Assembly: GCA_030761205.1 (NCBI GenBank)
Contig: JAULJL010000011.1
Location: forward strand, 16,854,501-16,918,500
Origin: Fremontodendron californicum
Lineage: Eukaryota; Streptophyta; Magnoliopsida; Malvales; Malvaceae
Reading direction: 5' to 3'
DNA length: 64,000 bases
The notes under the pieces are model-generated. The model was not told where the DNA came from and did no database searches. It saw nothing but the letters and a program-made list of their open reading frames with translations. A program made the translations under genes and the position numbers. Positions 49,808 to 63,193 of this stretch are shown piece by piece (positions within the stretch are counted from its first letter, which is position 1; every line of letters begins with the position of its first letter).

Positions 49808-49942
49808 TTTTATGCTCGCCCTCATAAACTAAGTCTCGGAGTACCACCTACAGGACGAAAAAAGTATTTTTACATTCTAAAACATCAATTTAGGAAGAAA
49901 ACATACCTGTTTTAGTGGTCCGGACAAAATTAGGTGTCTACA

Positions 49943-50760
49943 ATGCAGATACAAATGTCTTTAACAAGATGCACATGCTTCTTGATGCAAATGAAAATGG
50001 CTTGGGTTAATGCAAATGCTTATGGGTGCATATGCAGATATTGAATAAGATGCAAATGCTTCATGGTGCAAATGCAAATGTCTTGGATTGATGCAAATGC
50101 TTCTTGGTGCAAATGCAGATATTGAATAAGATGCAAACGGTTCATGGTGCAAATGCAAATGTCTTGGATTGATGCAAATGCTTCTTGATGATGCAAATGA
50201 AGATATTGAATAAGATGCAAATGCTTCATGGTGCAAATGCAATTGTCTTGGATTCATGCAAATGCCTCTTGGTGATGCAAATGCAGAGATCGATATTGAT
50301 GCAACTACTTCATGGAATGATGCAAATGCAAAGATCAACATTGTGCAAATGCTTCTGAATGATGCAAATACGAAGATTAGCAGTGTGCAAAATGCTTATA
50401 AATAATGCAAATGCAAAGATTAGCAGTGTGCAAAATGCTTCTAATGATGCAAATGCAAAGATCAATAGGGATGCAAATGCTTCATGAAAAGATGCAGACG
50501 GCCCTACGAGTCGTGTTCATGTGATTGGTCCATGAATGGTGTAATTGCATTTACCACACAATAATGAAGATGCAATGATCCTAGAAATGATGCAATTACT
50601 TGAGATGACGCAAATGCAAATATCCATGAAGGATGTAAATGTAATGGTAAAATGTAGATGCTCATGGAATGGTGCAACTGCCAGTATATATAAATGATGC
50701 AAATGCTTCCTGACATGGTGCCAGTGCAGGGCTTAATAAAGAGATAAGTGCTTATGAATA
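49943..50760. repeat. gatgcaaatgcttc tandem array in 3' region of B
   Basis: Continuation of the array cut at 37513. Units of about 60 bp combine gatgcaaatgcttc, atggtgcaaatgcaaatg, tcttggattg and a gcagatattgaataa part; regularity fades after 50300. Minus-strand peptides rich in HLHHEAFAS are artefacts of the repeat. The first five bases are the right copy of A's target duplication. Confidence 0.82.
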
Positions 50761-52859
50761 ATGCCAATGTCCCCAAATATTTTTCTAGACTTTGGCTTAG
50801 CCCTTCCAATTAATTTTTCCTCTTCAAATCAGAGTATATCTTGAACACTCGTGCCCCATAAGAGATCATTCCCTTTTCAGTCTTCGGCTATCTTCTTGCC
50901 CCAATAGTTTTCAAACTCTTATCAACAGAAGCCTGTTTACCGAGTTCTATCTTTGGAAGTCAATGTCAACTCTAGTAGTTCCATACCTTTGGGTTAGAAA
51001 AACCCTTGTCTCATGTAAACATCAAAAATGGTTATTTCAACAATATTTTTATTTGTTTTCCATTTTGAAAAAATATGCGCATTTAGTGAAAACTTCTGAG
51101 CCAAAAATATTGACCCCACAGTGTGTGATATATGAATCTCTTGAAGACTGATGATCACTGTTAGGAATTTTTCGAATGTCAATTTAGGTTTTTCAACTTG
51201 AATTGAAAGGCTGGATACAACAGGATTTTGGTTGATCAAAGAAAACTTCACAACAAAAATGTATGTCCCTTATAGGCTCACAAATGAAACAGGTTGTATA
51301 AAATACGAATTCCTTGAGCATCAAACAAATTCAACATTGTTTTAGTTTCCAAATCATGGCATTTTGACAAGGGTCAAGATTGGCCAGGATGTTTAAACTG
51401 GAAAGTTAATTTTGGAGGAAAAAAGGGTCTCAGTTTTTGAAGTCAATCCTGAGAGTTGACAATTTGGGAGGTTCAAGAATTCATAGATGTTCCTCGATTT
51501 CTTCAAGATGACCTTCTCTTTTGGGGCATTGGCACTGACATAGATGGCATCAAAAATTCCCATTTTACTCTAGACCGCCCATTTTTGGGTTTTCGCCCTA
51601 GAGTCTCATTCTTTCCATTTTTTTTTCTTCTTCTTCTTCTTCTTTTTTTATTGTTCTACATAGTAAAATGATAATTCGATGAGATAGGATAAAATTTGAG
51701 GAAAAATCCTTCAAGTTAAATATTCAAGCTTGATCAAAATGGACTTTTAAAGCACGTAATGTAGGCCATGGTTTGGGTTCAGAAAGAAAGGATAAATAGG
51801 CCCAAAGTATGTGTTTGAGGGTAATCAGATGAATGATCATTTCTTGAGGAGGATTCCCTTTGAAGCATTGTCCTTTTTTACTTTTGCTCATTTTCTTCTT
51901 TGTTCCTTGCTTTCATTTGCCATACTTTTTCACACATTTTTGTGTGTTTTTTTCTTCTTTTTTTCTTTTGTTCTTGGCTTTCATTTTGCCATCTTTTTCT
52001 CTTTCCTTTTCCTTTTTCTTGTCTTGTTCTTGGATTTCATTTCTCCATCTTTTCTACATCTTCATTTCGATAGAGTGAACTCGTATTTATTTAGTAGCTC
52101 AATTTGCTTTGTATCTGTCTTTGAGTTAGGACTCATTTTTGAGTGAACTTTGAGAAGATATTTCCTCGCATTTGCCCTCAGTGTAGAGGGTGATCCTTGA
52201 TCAGGGTTCAAAGAAGAAAGAATTTTTTCTGCTAAAAAGGGGTGACTATGGATAATTTCTTTTTCTGAAAGGGATATGAAAGATGGTCATTTCTCATATC
52301 AAGCACAAATATTCTCATTGAAAAGCAATCCCCAAGGGGAATAGATAATCAGAATTTCATTTTGCACTTGGAATCATCTGAATTCTCATATGCATGATAT
52401 CACAATTTTTTTTTATCGCATGCCCTAATGATTCATGCATTAATTTCCCCTTATCCACATGTATCCATCATTTGTACATATGCTGCCCTAATTTGATTAA
52501 CCATGAGAATTTGTATCATTACGAGGAACATCGTAAGTCTAGATCTATATTGAAAAGGCTGAGTTTGAATCTTGGGTTCGCTTGAAGTGACAAGGAAAAT
52601 ATGGCCCAAAAATAGGTTTTCTCTATGACATGGGATAATCTGGTTTAGTCATTGTGCCCCGAGGTATCAATCATGAAGTGACGTTTGGGCAATTGGTGTT
52701 TTGTGGTTATTAGGAAGGCTGTGAATGGTTTTGGCACAACCTTGACACACATCAAATTACCATGCTCTAATTCTTGAAAGAATGTCTCATTTGTTTGAGT
52801 TTTCTAAGATCTCAAAAAAATTTCAAAAATTTCGTTCCTTTGCTCATAGCCTAGACTAG
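50761..52859 (-). other. B: non-coding internal region
   Basis: About 2.1 kb between leader and repeat arrays where gag-pol would be expected. No gag, protease, RT or integrase motif was seen on either strand. It includes pyrimidine-rich stretches (51617-51660, 51880-52060). Element B is therefore non-autonomous, like the large retrotransposon derivatives (LARDs) known in plants. Confidence 0.6.
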
Positions 52860-53617
52860 GATCTACCTCATAGCATGGCTCTACCTAGGCAGGCTTCTTA
52901 TGGCTCACTATATAGAGTTGCATTAGGTTCTAAAAAAGGCTCCAATTTACTCCTCACTATCACAGGTGAAGGCTAGTAAGGCACCCCGATCAAAACGGGT
53001 TCACTTTGTTAGAATACATTTCCCAGGCTTATGCGGAGGTTAACACCTCACGAAGCATAAGTAATTTGTACCCCGAGAGTGTTTGGCTCGCTTATGCGGA
53101 GGTTATCACCTCATGAAGCATAGGTACTGCACTCCAGCTAGGAGAACGAAACCCGGGTTGAGGGCTCATGTTATGCAAATGCAAGTATAGTGTGTGAGGA
53201 GGAACAACAAACCTTTCACCACCTATTTTACAACTTTTATTCTAAATGCCCTAGAAATTTATTAAAACAAAGATCAAGGATAGTGTAACGCATTAACCAA
53301 GCAAAGAGCAGTAATAATATACAAGGTTAAATAATAAAAAAATAGTAATAATATACAAGATTAAATAATCAGAGAGCAAAACAATATGCAAGGTTAAATA
53401 ATCGAAGCACAATAATAATATGCAAGATTAAATAACTAGAGAACAACGATAATATACATGTACATGAACATGAACATATTTAAAAACATTTTATTATTTA
53501 AGGAAAAATACTCTTAAAAAATAAAATAAAATGGGAATTATAATTAAATACCAATTAAAATCGACAAAATTGAGACCTTTGATAACACAAAACAAAATTT
53601 AGGCCTGGCTCTCTAAA
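52860..53617 (-). other. B: leader
   Basis: Homologous to the leaders of G and A: cactatcacaggtgaaggc, aaggcaccccgatcaaaacg and the hairpin pair, followed by AT-rich DNA with small repeats (agagcaa, aataatatacaag) and the inverted-repeat arm at 53533-53592. Confidence 0.65.
53028..53124 (-). other. Two extended hairpins in B leader
   Basis: Hairpin 1: CTTATGC (53028-53034) with GCATAAG (53055-53061), enclosing GAGGT (53036-53040) with ACCTC (53045-53049) and a TAAC loop. Hairpin 2: CTTATGC (53091-53097) with GCATAGG (53118-53124), enclosing GAGGT/ACCTC (53099-53103, 53108-53112) and a TATC loop. These are the best-formed examples of the leader hairpins. Confidence 0.65.
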
Positions 53618-53637
53618 TGTCTTTAGTGGAGTCGCCA
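53618..53637 (-). other. Primer-binding site of element B (tRNA-Arg type)
   Basis: The minus strand reads TGGCGACTCCACTAAAGA, three bases after the LTR end. The first 13 bases match the canonical site. Confidence 0.75.
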
Positions 53638-53640
53638 AGC

Positions 53641-54296
53641 TGTCGCAACGTCTTTTCGGATGGTCCGAAGAAATCTGCCCCGTCGTAGGGACAAATCGGC
53701 CCATTCATTAAAGGAGTGTGACATTGGAAAAAATAAAGGAAAAGACGACTTAATTCCTCTAAATTAAAGGTTGAGAGTATGAAAACGACCTCGAAAAATA
53801 GAGACGCCACCAATCTTTTTTTTGCTAGGTGTGATCGGCTACCTATTAAAACCAGTTTTGAGAAATATTTTAAAATTAATTAAAACATTTTAAAACAAAT
53901 TTTGAAGTCTGCACTTTGAGCCAGAGAAAACAAGTGCGGGTTCGATAGTCGGTTACGTGTAGGGAAGGATTAGCACCCCCAGAATGCCCGTAAAAAATGG
54001 TACCTTATTAGTCATGTGTTATCTCGGATCTCGGTGAAAAGGCGGTTTTAGATTCGGTATTTAAAAATAATTCCTATTTAAAAAAAAAATCCTATTTTGT
54101 TCGAAAATGATCCGGAATTTATTATTGCAAAAATTTTCTATATTCCTTGACAAACTGGTAAAATATAGATTTTTTATTGTTTTTGGAAATTCTTCGCATC
54201 ATTCTCTTTTTAAAAGGGTATTCCTTCATTAATATAGTTGATAAAGACTCCCCGACAACCCGTAGGAGAATTCATGAATTATAATAACTCGGGGAT
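53641..54296 (-). mobile_element. B: 5' LTR, 3' part only
   Basis: It matches 30433-31090 of the 3' LTR, including the gtcgtaggga/gtcgcgggga segment. It stops at gggat (54292-54296), where LTR J begins; the 3' LTR shows the uninterrupted site (ctcggggatattgcc). Confidence 0.83.
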
Positions 54297-57200
54297 TGTA
54301 GACACATAATTTTGTCCAGACCACTAAATCAGGTATGTTATCTTCCTAAAGTGATATTTCAGAATGCAAAAAGACTTTTCTCATCTTGCAGGTGGTACTC
54401 CGAGACTTAGTTTAAGAAAGCAGACGTAAAAAGTCAATCTTGAAAAAAGTCAACCCCAAAAGTCAACTACTAAAAAAGTCAAACCACTTTTAAAATCAAG
54501 ATTCAAAGTTCAACTAAAAAATGGTGAAAGAATTTTGATAATCCGAGGTCTACAATGAAAGATATGGAGTTCAGAAGTTGGGTTACGGAGATTCACTAGA
54601 AAGGAAACCCTAGTTCAAAAAATTTTCGGAAAAGTGCTTAAACGATCAAATTAGTCAAAATTGGAGGTTCCAAATAGAAGATAAACACTGACTACAGGTA
54701 ATAGAGAGGCTACTTGGAAGAAAAACTGAAGGAAAAGTCAATTTGGAAGAAAATCGAGAATTAGGGTTTTTGGGGGATTTTGGTGAAATTGGGGAAAATT
54801 GCAAAAATGGCCCAATTCGGTAAAACTTAAGCCCCTAATTGATGAGGAGTGATTAAACAAGGATTATCCCAAGGCTTAGTTTGAAGTAATTCCAAGAAAA
54901 GAGCCGATTGGAGGAAAAACGAAAAAACGAGAAAATTCCCGATAGAGAAAAAAGGAAAAATCAAATCGGAAGAGAATTTGATCGTAAAAATTGGGCATTT
55001 TCGAACCAACTCCAATTCAATATATTAAAAAAGCACAGTCAAAGAAAATCTAAAAATCGGACTTGTTTTGAGCAAAACCGAGCTTTGGAGACAAAATGGC
55101 AAAATTTGAAAATTCAGGAAAAGTAGCAAATGAGCTCCAAAAATTCTAAAAATTTGCAAATCTCATTCTTAAATCATTTGGAAGATATTGACGAAGAAAA
55201 ATCCAGATTCGGAGCTCGTTTGCAAAATGGCAAATCCCGTGCTCAATATGCTGAAATTCAAGCAGATAAATCCTGAAAAAATAGCAAATGAGTTCAAAAA
55301 TTTTGAAAATTTGCAGATCTCATTCTTAAATTATTTGGAAGATATTGGTGAAGAAAATTTTGGATTTGGAGTCCGTTTTCTATTTAATTTGGTTGGGGGT
55401 CAAAAAGGTTATTTCACCGAAAAAACTGAAGAAGGCCTTTAAAAAATTGGAGATTGGGCTGGATTTTAAAGAGGCAATCAGCCAAGCCCATAATGGAGAG
55501 TGATTTTGCTGAGATTTTAGATCAAAGGGCCAAGAGTGAAGAGGAAGATAGTTATTTTTCTTGATCAATCCTTTGAAATTGTGACACATGGACCAATGGA
55601 TGGAGAGGGATGATGTCATATTTATGACATCCTATTTGTGACATCATCTTCATGACATCATATTTAGGAGCGGATTATTCCAATCTAAGGGTGAGAATTC
55701 TACATAGAAATCATCTTGGATTAAAGGTCGTAGGATCAAAATTGGTTAAAAAATTTCTACAACCTTCTACACTATTCTAGGGCCATTCGGCCACCTTAAG
55801 GGGGGAGGGGATATTTTCATTTTAGCTACTTCTTCTTGGCTGAATACTATCCATTGTTGAAAGGAAATATAAATTTTATAAAGGTAAAGGAAGTAAGAAG
55901 AGAAAAAAGCTTGCAAAATAGCTTTTAGAAGTAGCTAAAAACACCTTGCTTTTGCACTTTTCTTGCATTTCCATCCTTGATTTGCTGTTTTCATTTGATA
56001 TTTGGTGAGTTTCCTTTGATTTTTGTGTATGTTTGATGTTTGATGTTTGATTTTTTTTATTTTTATTTTATGATGGTTATGATGTCAAGCATGTTTTGAT
56101 GTTTTATATTTTCTTCAAATAACAAAAACATGGAGCTTGTTTTAATCTTTTTACTTACTTACCTCCATTTTTTATTTTATCATCTTGCTTCCATGTTTAC
56201 TTTCCTTGTTTGCATTTTTTAATTTTCTGTTTTCAACATATTTGAGTTGTTCATGATTTACATTTTACTATACTATGTGTTTGTCATGTGTTTGTGAAAT
56301 TTCCATGCTAAGATATCACCATTGATGCATATGTCCCTTCGATTTCTTCCGTTTTCTATGCTTTGTATTTGCATTTTCATCTTGCTAGTTCGTGCTTGCA
56401 TTTCCATGCTATGTTTTAGTGTATTTTGATTTAGTATGCCATGTGTTTGTGTTATTGGCATGCATTTTTTAGGTCTAGGTTTCATTCGCATTGCCATGCA
56501 TTTCATGCATGTTTAGACCTAGGTTGCATTTATTGCCATGCAAGTTCATGTTAGGTCTAGGCCATATTCTTTATGCCATGCATTTTCTATGTCATTGAGG
56601 TTTTAAATCATGCATTTCATGCATTTAACTTGCTGTTTGTTCATGCATATCATATCATGCCACATGATTTTTGACTTTGGCCAATTAATGGTTCAAAGTC
56701 ATGCTCATTTGAGCATACTTGTGGAAAATTAAAGAGTTGTGAAGTTTATTTTACCACCTTTGTGATTTTTGTTTTTTACTTAGGCAAATCTTGTCCAATT
56801 TTTTAGAAAATTTAGCTACTGTTTGTAGGTCCTTAAAAGAGTGCCAAATATTTTTACTTTGATTTTTTAATGATTTTATCAAAGGCAAAAAAATATGTTT
56901 TGGGCAAAACAAATTTTCACCTAGTGTTCTAACATTCCCGATTTTTCTAAGAAGTTATCTTTAATCAGAAAATTAAGCCAATTTTTTCCCGTGTAGTTGT
57001 ACATGTTCTGAGTCTCCAGTTTTTTTTTAGTTTTTTTTTTAATTTTAAAAATAGGTTAAAAATCACGTTTGAAAACTGGACAGTAGAGTCAGATTTGAAT
57101 TCAAAGGAAAAATAATTGTTAATTTTGGTAAGGTATTTAGAGGGGGTTGATTAGGAACCTTAGATACTGTCCTAGGTTGGTTTCTAAGCCTTTTTAATTT

Positions 57201-58296
57201 TTAAAAATGATTTTATAAAGCTAGGGTCAAGGGTGGTCAAGTTCGGGTTTTCAAACTTAGGAAAATAGAGCTATTTTTAAAGGGGAATTAGGCTATGGTC
57301 TAGTTTTCATCCAAGATTTTCAAAATTGTTTTCAACCAATCACAAAGTATTTTGATTTTAGAAAATTTAATTTGATATCTTTTCCTAAGGTAACCGGATA
57401 TCTTTTTAGGTATACGGATTTCCTTATTTAAAAGAAAAAATACATTTTCATACATTGCATTTTCCATGTTCATGCATATTGTATAATGTATGAACTTTTC
57501 TTTTTTTGCTATGATAATTTCTATGGTATTGATATTATTTTTTAGTTATATTTTATGGTGTTATATTGTATGTTATATGGTTTTGAAAATTTCATGCTAT
57601 TCTATACTTTTTATTTATGTCATTTATTTTTTGTCACATTAATTAGCATATACTATGTTCATGCATTATTATTTTTATTTTTATTTTCATGCATATTTCA
57701 TGATAGCATTATTTTATGTGTCATGTCATTTCATGTCATCTAGATTATATTCCATGTCATCTAGATTATATTATTTAGAATATGCCACATCATTTAAAAT
57801 ATGCCATGTCATTTAAATTTGCCATGTCACTTAAATCATTTTATTTAGAACATTTCATGTTACTTAGGACATATTATTTCATATAGAATATATTATGTCA
57901 CTTAGAATATTTCATTTCATTTAGAATATATCATCTTACTTAAGATATTTCATTTCATCTAGAATATGCTATGCCATTTAAATTATATCATATCATTTAG
58001 GTTGCATTATATTATCTACACTTTGTTATATCATCTTTAACATGTCACACATATTCATATATATTTTTTAAAATGTTTTGAAAAAGATAATGATTTTCAA
58101 TAAAATAAAGATATTCCCGAGTTAAAATAATTCATGAGTTCTCTGCCATGTTTGCTGGGGAGAACATCATCAATTATCATTAATAACGGAATATCTTCTC
58201 TAAGACAAGAATGGTTCAGAAAATTTTCCAAAGTAATAAAAATTTCTATATTTTGCCACGTTTGTTGGGGAATATAGGAAAATTTTGAATTAATAA
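54297..58296 (+). mobile_element. Element J: Tat/Ogre-type LTR, 5' part (4000 bp)
   Basis: It starts TGTAGACAC at 54297 in plus orientation, inserted into B's 5' LTR with gggat as the left TSD. Its layout follows solo LTR I: AGTCAA W-box cores (54432, 54448, 54461, 54478), partial monomer array (55080-55440), gcatg-rich middle and cattta/gtcat repeat zone (57720-58050). It is cut at 58296 by LTR D, about 460 bp before its expected end; the missing part should lie beyond D and E, outside the window. Confidence 0.83.
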
Positions 58297-61200
58297 TGTA
58301 GCAACCTAAAAAAAATAACATATAACAAGTCTCATCGCAAGACGTTATTATTCGTTTTCCTTAGGCGTGACATTTAAAAAGAAAAAGATGAAAACTTGAC
58401 TTAATTCCTCTAGAAAAACGAAGCTGTCGATACGTGATCCCGGATCGCTGGGGACCCATTTGAGTGAGGGGAAACAGAAGCAGAGGAAAAGATGACTTAA
58501 TTCCTCTAGATTGAAATAAAAGGTCGAGGGTATAAAACGGCCTCGTAAAAAGACATGGAGTCGCCACCAAAATTTTTTTAGCTAGGTGTGATCGGCCACC
58601 TATTAAAACCGGTTTTATAAAATATTTTAAAATTAATTAAAACATTTTTAAACCAATTTTAAGTCTGCATCATAAACCAGAGAAATCAAAGAAATGGGTT
58701 CGGGAGTCGGTTACGTGCGGGGAAGGATTAGCACCCCCACAACGCCCGTATAAATCGGTACCTTATTAATCGTGTGTTATCTCAAGTCTCGATAAAAAAA
58801 TTGGTTTTAATTTAGTATTTCAAGTTAATTCCCAATTTAAAGAAAAATAATTCCATTTTTTTATTGAAAATGATCCAGAATTTATTAATTCAAAATTTTT
58901 CTATATTCCCCGACAAAATCAGGAAAATATAAAATTTTTTATTCATTTGGAAAACTTTCCGAATCATTCTCATTTTTTTTGAAGGAAAGATATTCCTTTA
59001 TTAATGATAATTGATGATATTCCCTCCAGCAAACCCGATAGAGAACTCATGAATTATTTTAACTCGGGAATATCTTTATTTTTATTAAAAATCATTATCT
59101 TTTTTCAAAACATTTAAAAATATTAACATGAACATGTATGACATAAATAAAATGACATGGCAAATTCTAGATGATATAATGCAACCTAAATGATATGACA
59201 TAATTCAAACGACATAGTATATTCTAGGTAAAATGAAAAAAATCCTAAGTATCATGGTATATTCTAAATGAGATAAAATGATTTAAATGACATGACAATT
59301 CTAAATGATATGGCATATTTTAAATGACATGGCATGTTATAAATAAAATAACCTAAATGATATGGAATATGATCTAAATTACAAGAAATGTCATGAAATA
59401 AAAAAAATGCTAACATATAATATGCATGAAAATGAAAATAAAAATAATAATGCATGAACATAGTATATGCTAAACAATATGAGAAAAATAACTAAATAAA
59501 AAGCATAGGCTATCATGGAACATTCAAAATCATATGGCAAACACATATAAAATCATAAAATGTGAATTAGAATAATAATAAAATCATGGAAAATATCATA
59601 GCAAAAATCACACATTTAAATAAAATGCATGAACATGGAAAATGCAATGCATGAAAATGTATTTTTTCCATTAATTAAAGAAATCCGTATATCTAAAAAG
59701 ATATCCATCTACCTTAGGAAAATATGTCAAATTAGATTTTCTAAAAAAACAAAACTTTGTGATTGTTTGAAAATAATTTTGAGGAAAACTTGAATAAAAA
59801 TTAAAACCCTTACCATACCCTTTTAAAACGACTCTAATTTCCTAAGTTTAAAATCCCGGACTTGACTACCCTTAACCCGAGATATATAAAATAATTTTTA
59901 AAGTTTAAAAAGGCTTAGAAACTACCCTAAGACAGTAGATAAATATCCTAACCAACCCCCTCTAAATGCCTTAGCCAAATTCAACTATTATTCCTCTTTT
60001 GATTTCAAATCTGCCTCTACAGTCCAGTTTTTCCACACGATTTTTTAGCCTATTTTTAAAAATTCAAAAATATCTAAAACAAATACTGGAGACTCACAAC
60101 ATGTGAAAATAGACAATAAGAAATTGTTTTAATTTTTTGATTAAATATGACTGCCCATAAAAATTGGAGATGTTCGATTACTGGGTGAAAAAAACTGTTT
60201 TGTCAGAACACATTTTTTGCCTTTGATAAATTCATTCAAAAATCAAAGTAGAAATTGTTGGAAATCATCCTAAAGACCTAAGGACAGTAGCTAAACATTT
60301 AAAAAACTTGGACAAAAATTGGATGAGTAAAAAAAATCACAAAGGTAGAATAATCAATTTGACAATTCCTTAATTTTCCACAAGTATGCTCTAGAGAGCA
60401 CGACTTTGAGCCATTAATTGGCCTAAGTCACAAATCAAGTGGCAATGACATGGAATGCATGAACATACAGCAAATGAAATGTATGAAATGCATGGTCTAA
60501 AGTTCTAAATGGTAAAGGAAATGTATGACAATTCAAGACAACCTAAATGCCTAACATGAATTTACATGGCAATAAATGCTATCCTAACTCAATATGCATG
60601 AAATGCTTGATAATGTAAATGTGACTAGGACCTAATATGTTATGAATATGCATGAAAATGCTAATGTGACCTAAGACCTAAATAGCATAGTACTGCGTGA
60701 CAATACCAATGTGATTTAAGACTCAATATGCATGGTAATACCAATATGGCCTAGACCTAAAATGTAATGAACATGCATAGCAATACTATGAACATACAAT
60801 GACTCATGAAACTAATGTCAATGCTGGAACCAACAACAAATAATACACAATTTCAAGATATGATAATGCAAAGCATGTTACCTAAACAAAATGCAAATGC
60901 ATGACAAGGCAAGGGATGCATGAAGAGGCCAAATGGTCACATGAGACTCTAATGCAATCTTATTTAGTAAATGACATAAGTACATAACAAATCATATTAA
61001 GTTGCATAATGTCATGACATTTTCATAAGCATATAACATACTAGAATCAAAATGCACAAGCTCATGGAATGGAAATGCAAACAAGTTATGAAACAAAAGG
61101 AAAATGCACATGCAAGGCAAACGAAAATAGGATTGCCGAATAGTCATGGAACAATATGATGGCATTTTTATCATATCATTTTCATAAGCACATGGCATAC

Positions 61201-63193
61201 TAAAATCAGAATATACAAGTTCATGGCATGGAGATGCAAACAAGTTAAGAAGCAAAAAGGAAAATACACATGCAAGGCATACAAAATGGAGTGGACGAAT
61301 GGTCATGAAACAATACCAAGAAAATGCATACATGTAAGACATGATACATGAAAAAATGCACAACATGAGCATATGAACAACCATGGCCGAATATGCAAGG
61401 ATACAATATCAAACATGGAAATGATATATATAAGTAAATATAGCATAGAAAATAATGTAAAGAACATATATATAAAAGATTTAACATAGACATGCAAAAT
61501 AACAAGCAAAACTAGTAAGTAAAACAAGGAAAGTTAAGCTCCATGGTTGGCATCAAATGGGCATAGCCTCTCACCTAACCATAATCACTTGGTCTTTCCA
61601 AGATCATGAAGCCTTTCCATCTCAATAAAACAGAAAATAAACCATGCAAAACAGAAAATAAGGTGAGCTTCATGGTAGGTAAAAATGGGCATAGCCTCTC
61701 TCCTAACCATGGTCACTTCGTCTAGCCAAGATCATGTAGCCATTTCAACCTTTTTGCTTCATATTTTGTAAAAAATCAGAACCTTAGAATACTCTTAAAA
61801 CCTTGTAAAAATCATTTTTCACAACAACATGCAATGAAGAAAAAAAAATGAAAAAACAAGGCAAATAAATGTGCCATTTTCGGCTATAGCATGAAACCAT
61901 AGAAAAAAAATTATTTTCCACCATTTTAAAGAAGAAGAAAAAGAGATGAAAACATAAGTAAACATTAGAAAACTTTATTTCTATGAAAAATGTAGTAGGA
62001 AAACATGATAGAAAAATCAAGAAAACACCATGGAAATGAAGAAGAAAGCTAGGCTAGAGCTTGGTAGAGATAACTACCTTCGAGCTCTCTATTGAAAACC
62101 TTCTTTTTTCTTTCCTTCGAAACCTTTTTTTTTTTGCCAAATTAGCTATTGTTTCCAGCCAAAAAACTTCTGAAAAAATGAAACTCTCCCCCTCTCTTTA
62201 GCCTTGGCCGAATGGCCCCCTAGCCCTTGGATGGGAATTGCACTTTTTCTCCTCCAATCTTGGCCTTTAGATTTAGATATTTTGATGACAACATAAAAAT
62301 GTCATCTTGCCAATTGATAGCAGCCCTTAAGATGTGTACTCAGCCCTTGTAGTAACCTTAGCCATTAGATGCAATCCCATGCACTCCCTTGCTTGCCCCT
62401 CTTGAGTGCCTACCCTTAGATGAGTTGTGCTCTTCCATTCTTGGTCATTGGATGAGGCCAACATAAAAATGACATCTTGTAGATTAAATCCAGCCCTCAA
62501 CAATTCTACTCAGCCCTTGTAGATAGCCTAAGCCATTGGATGAAAAGAGATAATCCCATGCACTCCCTTGCTCAACCGAATGGATACTCACCCTTAGATG
62601 AATTGTGCTCATCTTTTCTCTTCCATTCTTGGCCATTAGATGAGGGTTATTTTTATGACAAATAAAAATGTCATTTTGGCATTTAAACTTGGCCATTGAA
62701 TGGTGCACTCAACTTTCCTACAAGGCACCTAAGCCATTGGATGAAGGGGGGACCATTTGCAAGGTGTTAGTGATAGCATGTGGCTTGATAGTGACTAGGG
62801 AATTAAATTGTTCAAGCTTCCTTCTTCTCCTCTATGTTGACTGACCAAGGGAAGAAAAAATCCCAGCAATTCCTTCTTCTTTCATATTTTTCTCAATTAC
62901 CAATTTGCCCTTTTTGGTTTCCTTGGTGAAATGACCTTTTTGCCCCTCGAACTTAAATAAATAGAAAATAGACTACAAATTTGAATTTTATTTTTTCAAT
63001 ACTTTCAAAATAATAAAAAATTGAATTCTGGAAGTTTTCAAAAATTTTCGAGTCCATTTGCTATTTATTTCGGATTTATTTCCAAAATTACCCCTTTTAT
63101 GCACCCGAACTTTACCATTTTCTAAACGAGCTCCGAATCCAGATTTTTCTTCACCAATCTCTTCCAAATAATTTAAAAATGTGACCTGGAAGT
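58297..63193 (-). mobile_element. Element D: Tat/Ogre-type LTR, 3' part (4897 bp)
   Basis: The minus-strand LTR end is at 58297 (complement of tgtagcaacc), with aataa (58292-58296) as the probable TSD. It has no adjacent primer-binding site, so it is a 3' LTR or solo LTR. It carries the extra segment at about 58380-58545 shared with H. It runs through the repeat zone (59130-59440), an A-rich region with gcatgaaatgc repeats (60450-61540) and the first monomer, then is cut at 63193 by LTR E. Confidence 0.82.

Larger units (their letters stand above)
37514..49942 (-). mobile_element. Element A: internally deleted Tat/Ogre-type retrotransposon
   Basis: A 12.4-kb insertion on the minus strand, flanked by perfect atgca duplications (37509-37513 and 49943-49947). 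In sense order: full 5' LTR (49942-45054), tRNA-Arg-type primer-binding site, leader, gag-like ORF1 (43480-42629), gag (41720-40263), then directly the 3' half of the 3' LTR (40043-37514). Protease, RT, RNase H, integrase, 3' untranslated region and the first half of the 3' LTR are gone. Because both duplications and both outer ends are present, the deletion happened inside the element. Confidence 0.9.
45054..49942 (-). mobile_element. A: complete 5' LTR, 4889 bp
   Basis: The minus strand starts TGTAGACACC at 49942 and ends TTGCGACA at 45054, then PBS. The sense-order layout is as in G: five W-box cores (TTGACT at 49741, 49757, 49771, 49786, 49802), about 158-bp monomers (48660-49340), an A-rich region, a tandemly duplicated segment of about 91 bp (47555-47720, acacaaagtagagatactaac twice), the gacat repeat zone (45780-46180) and the GC-rich island (45325-45400). 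Confidence 0.92.

Noticed and set aside
49961..50341. 126-residue minus-strand frame with HLHHEAFASYSIS repeats
   Set aside because: Artefact of the gatgcaaatgcttc array.
50761..52859. Possible host exon in the non-coding interval of B
   Set aside because: No splice-consistent frame, domain or codon bias was seen; its position inside a retrotransposon explains it better.
54200..58400. Oppositely oriented LTRs meeting at 54296/54297 and 58296/58297, like foldback elements or palindromes
   Set aside because: Each junction is an insertion point: one side has a complete LTR terminus, the other an interrupted LTR with a TSD-like 5-mer.
61000..61527. Minus-strand frames up to 130 codons rich in C, F, M and H
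   Set aside because: They fall in the gcatg/atgca-rich repeat part of LTR D and overlap each other in different frames. No similarity to known proteins recognised.
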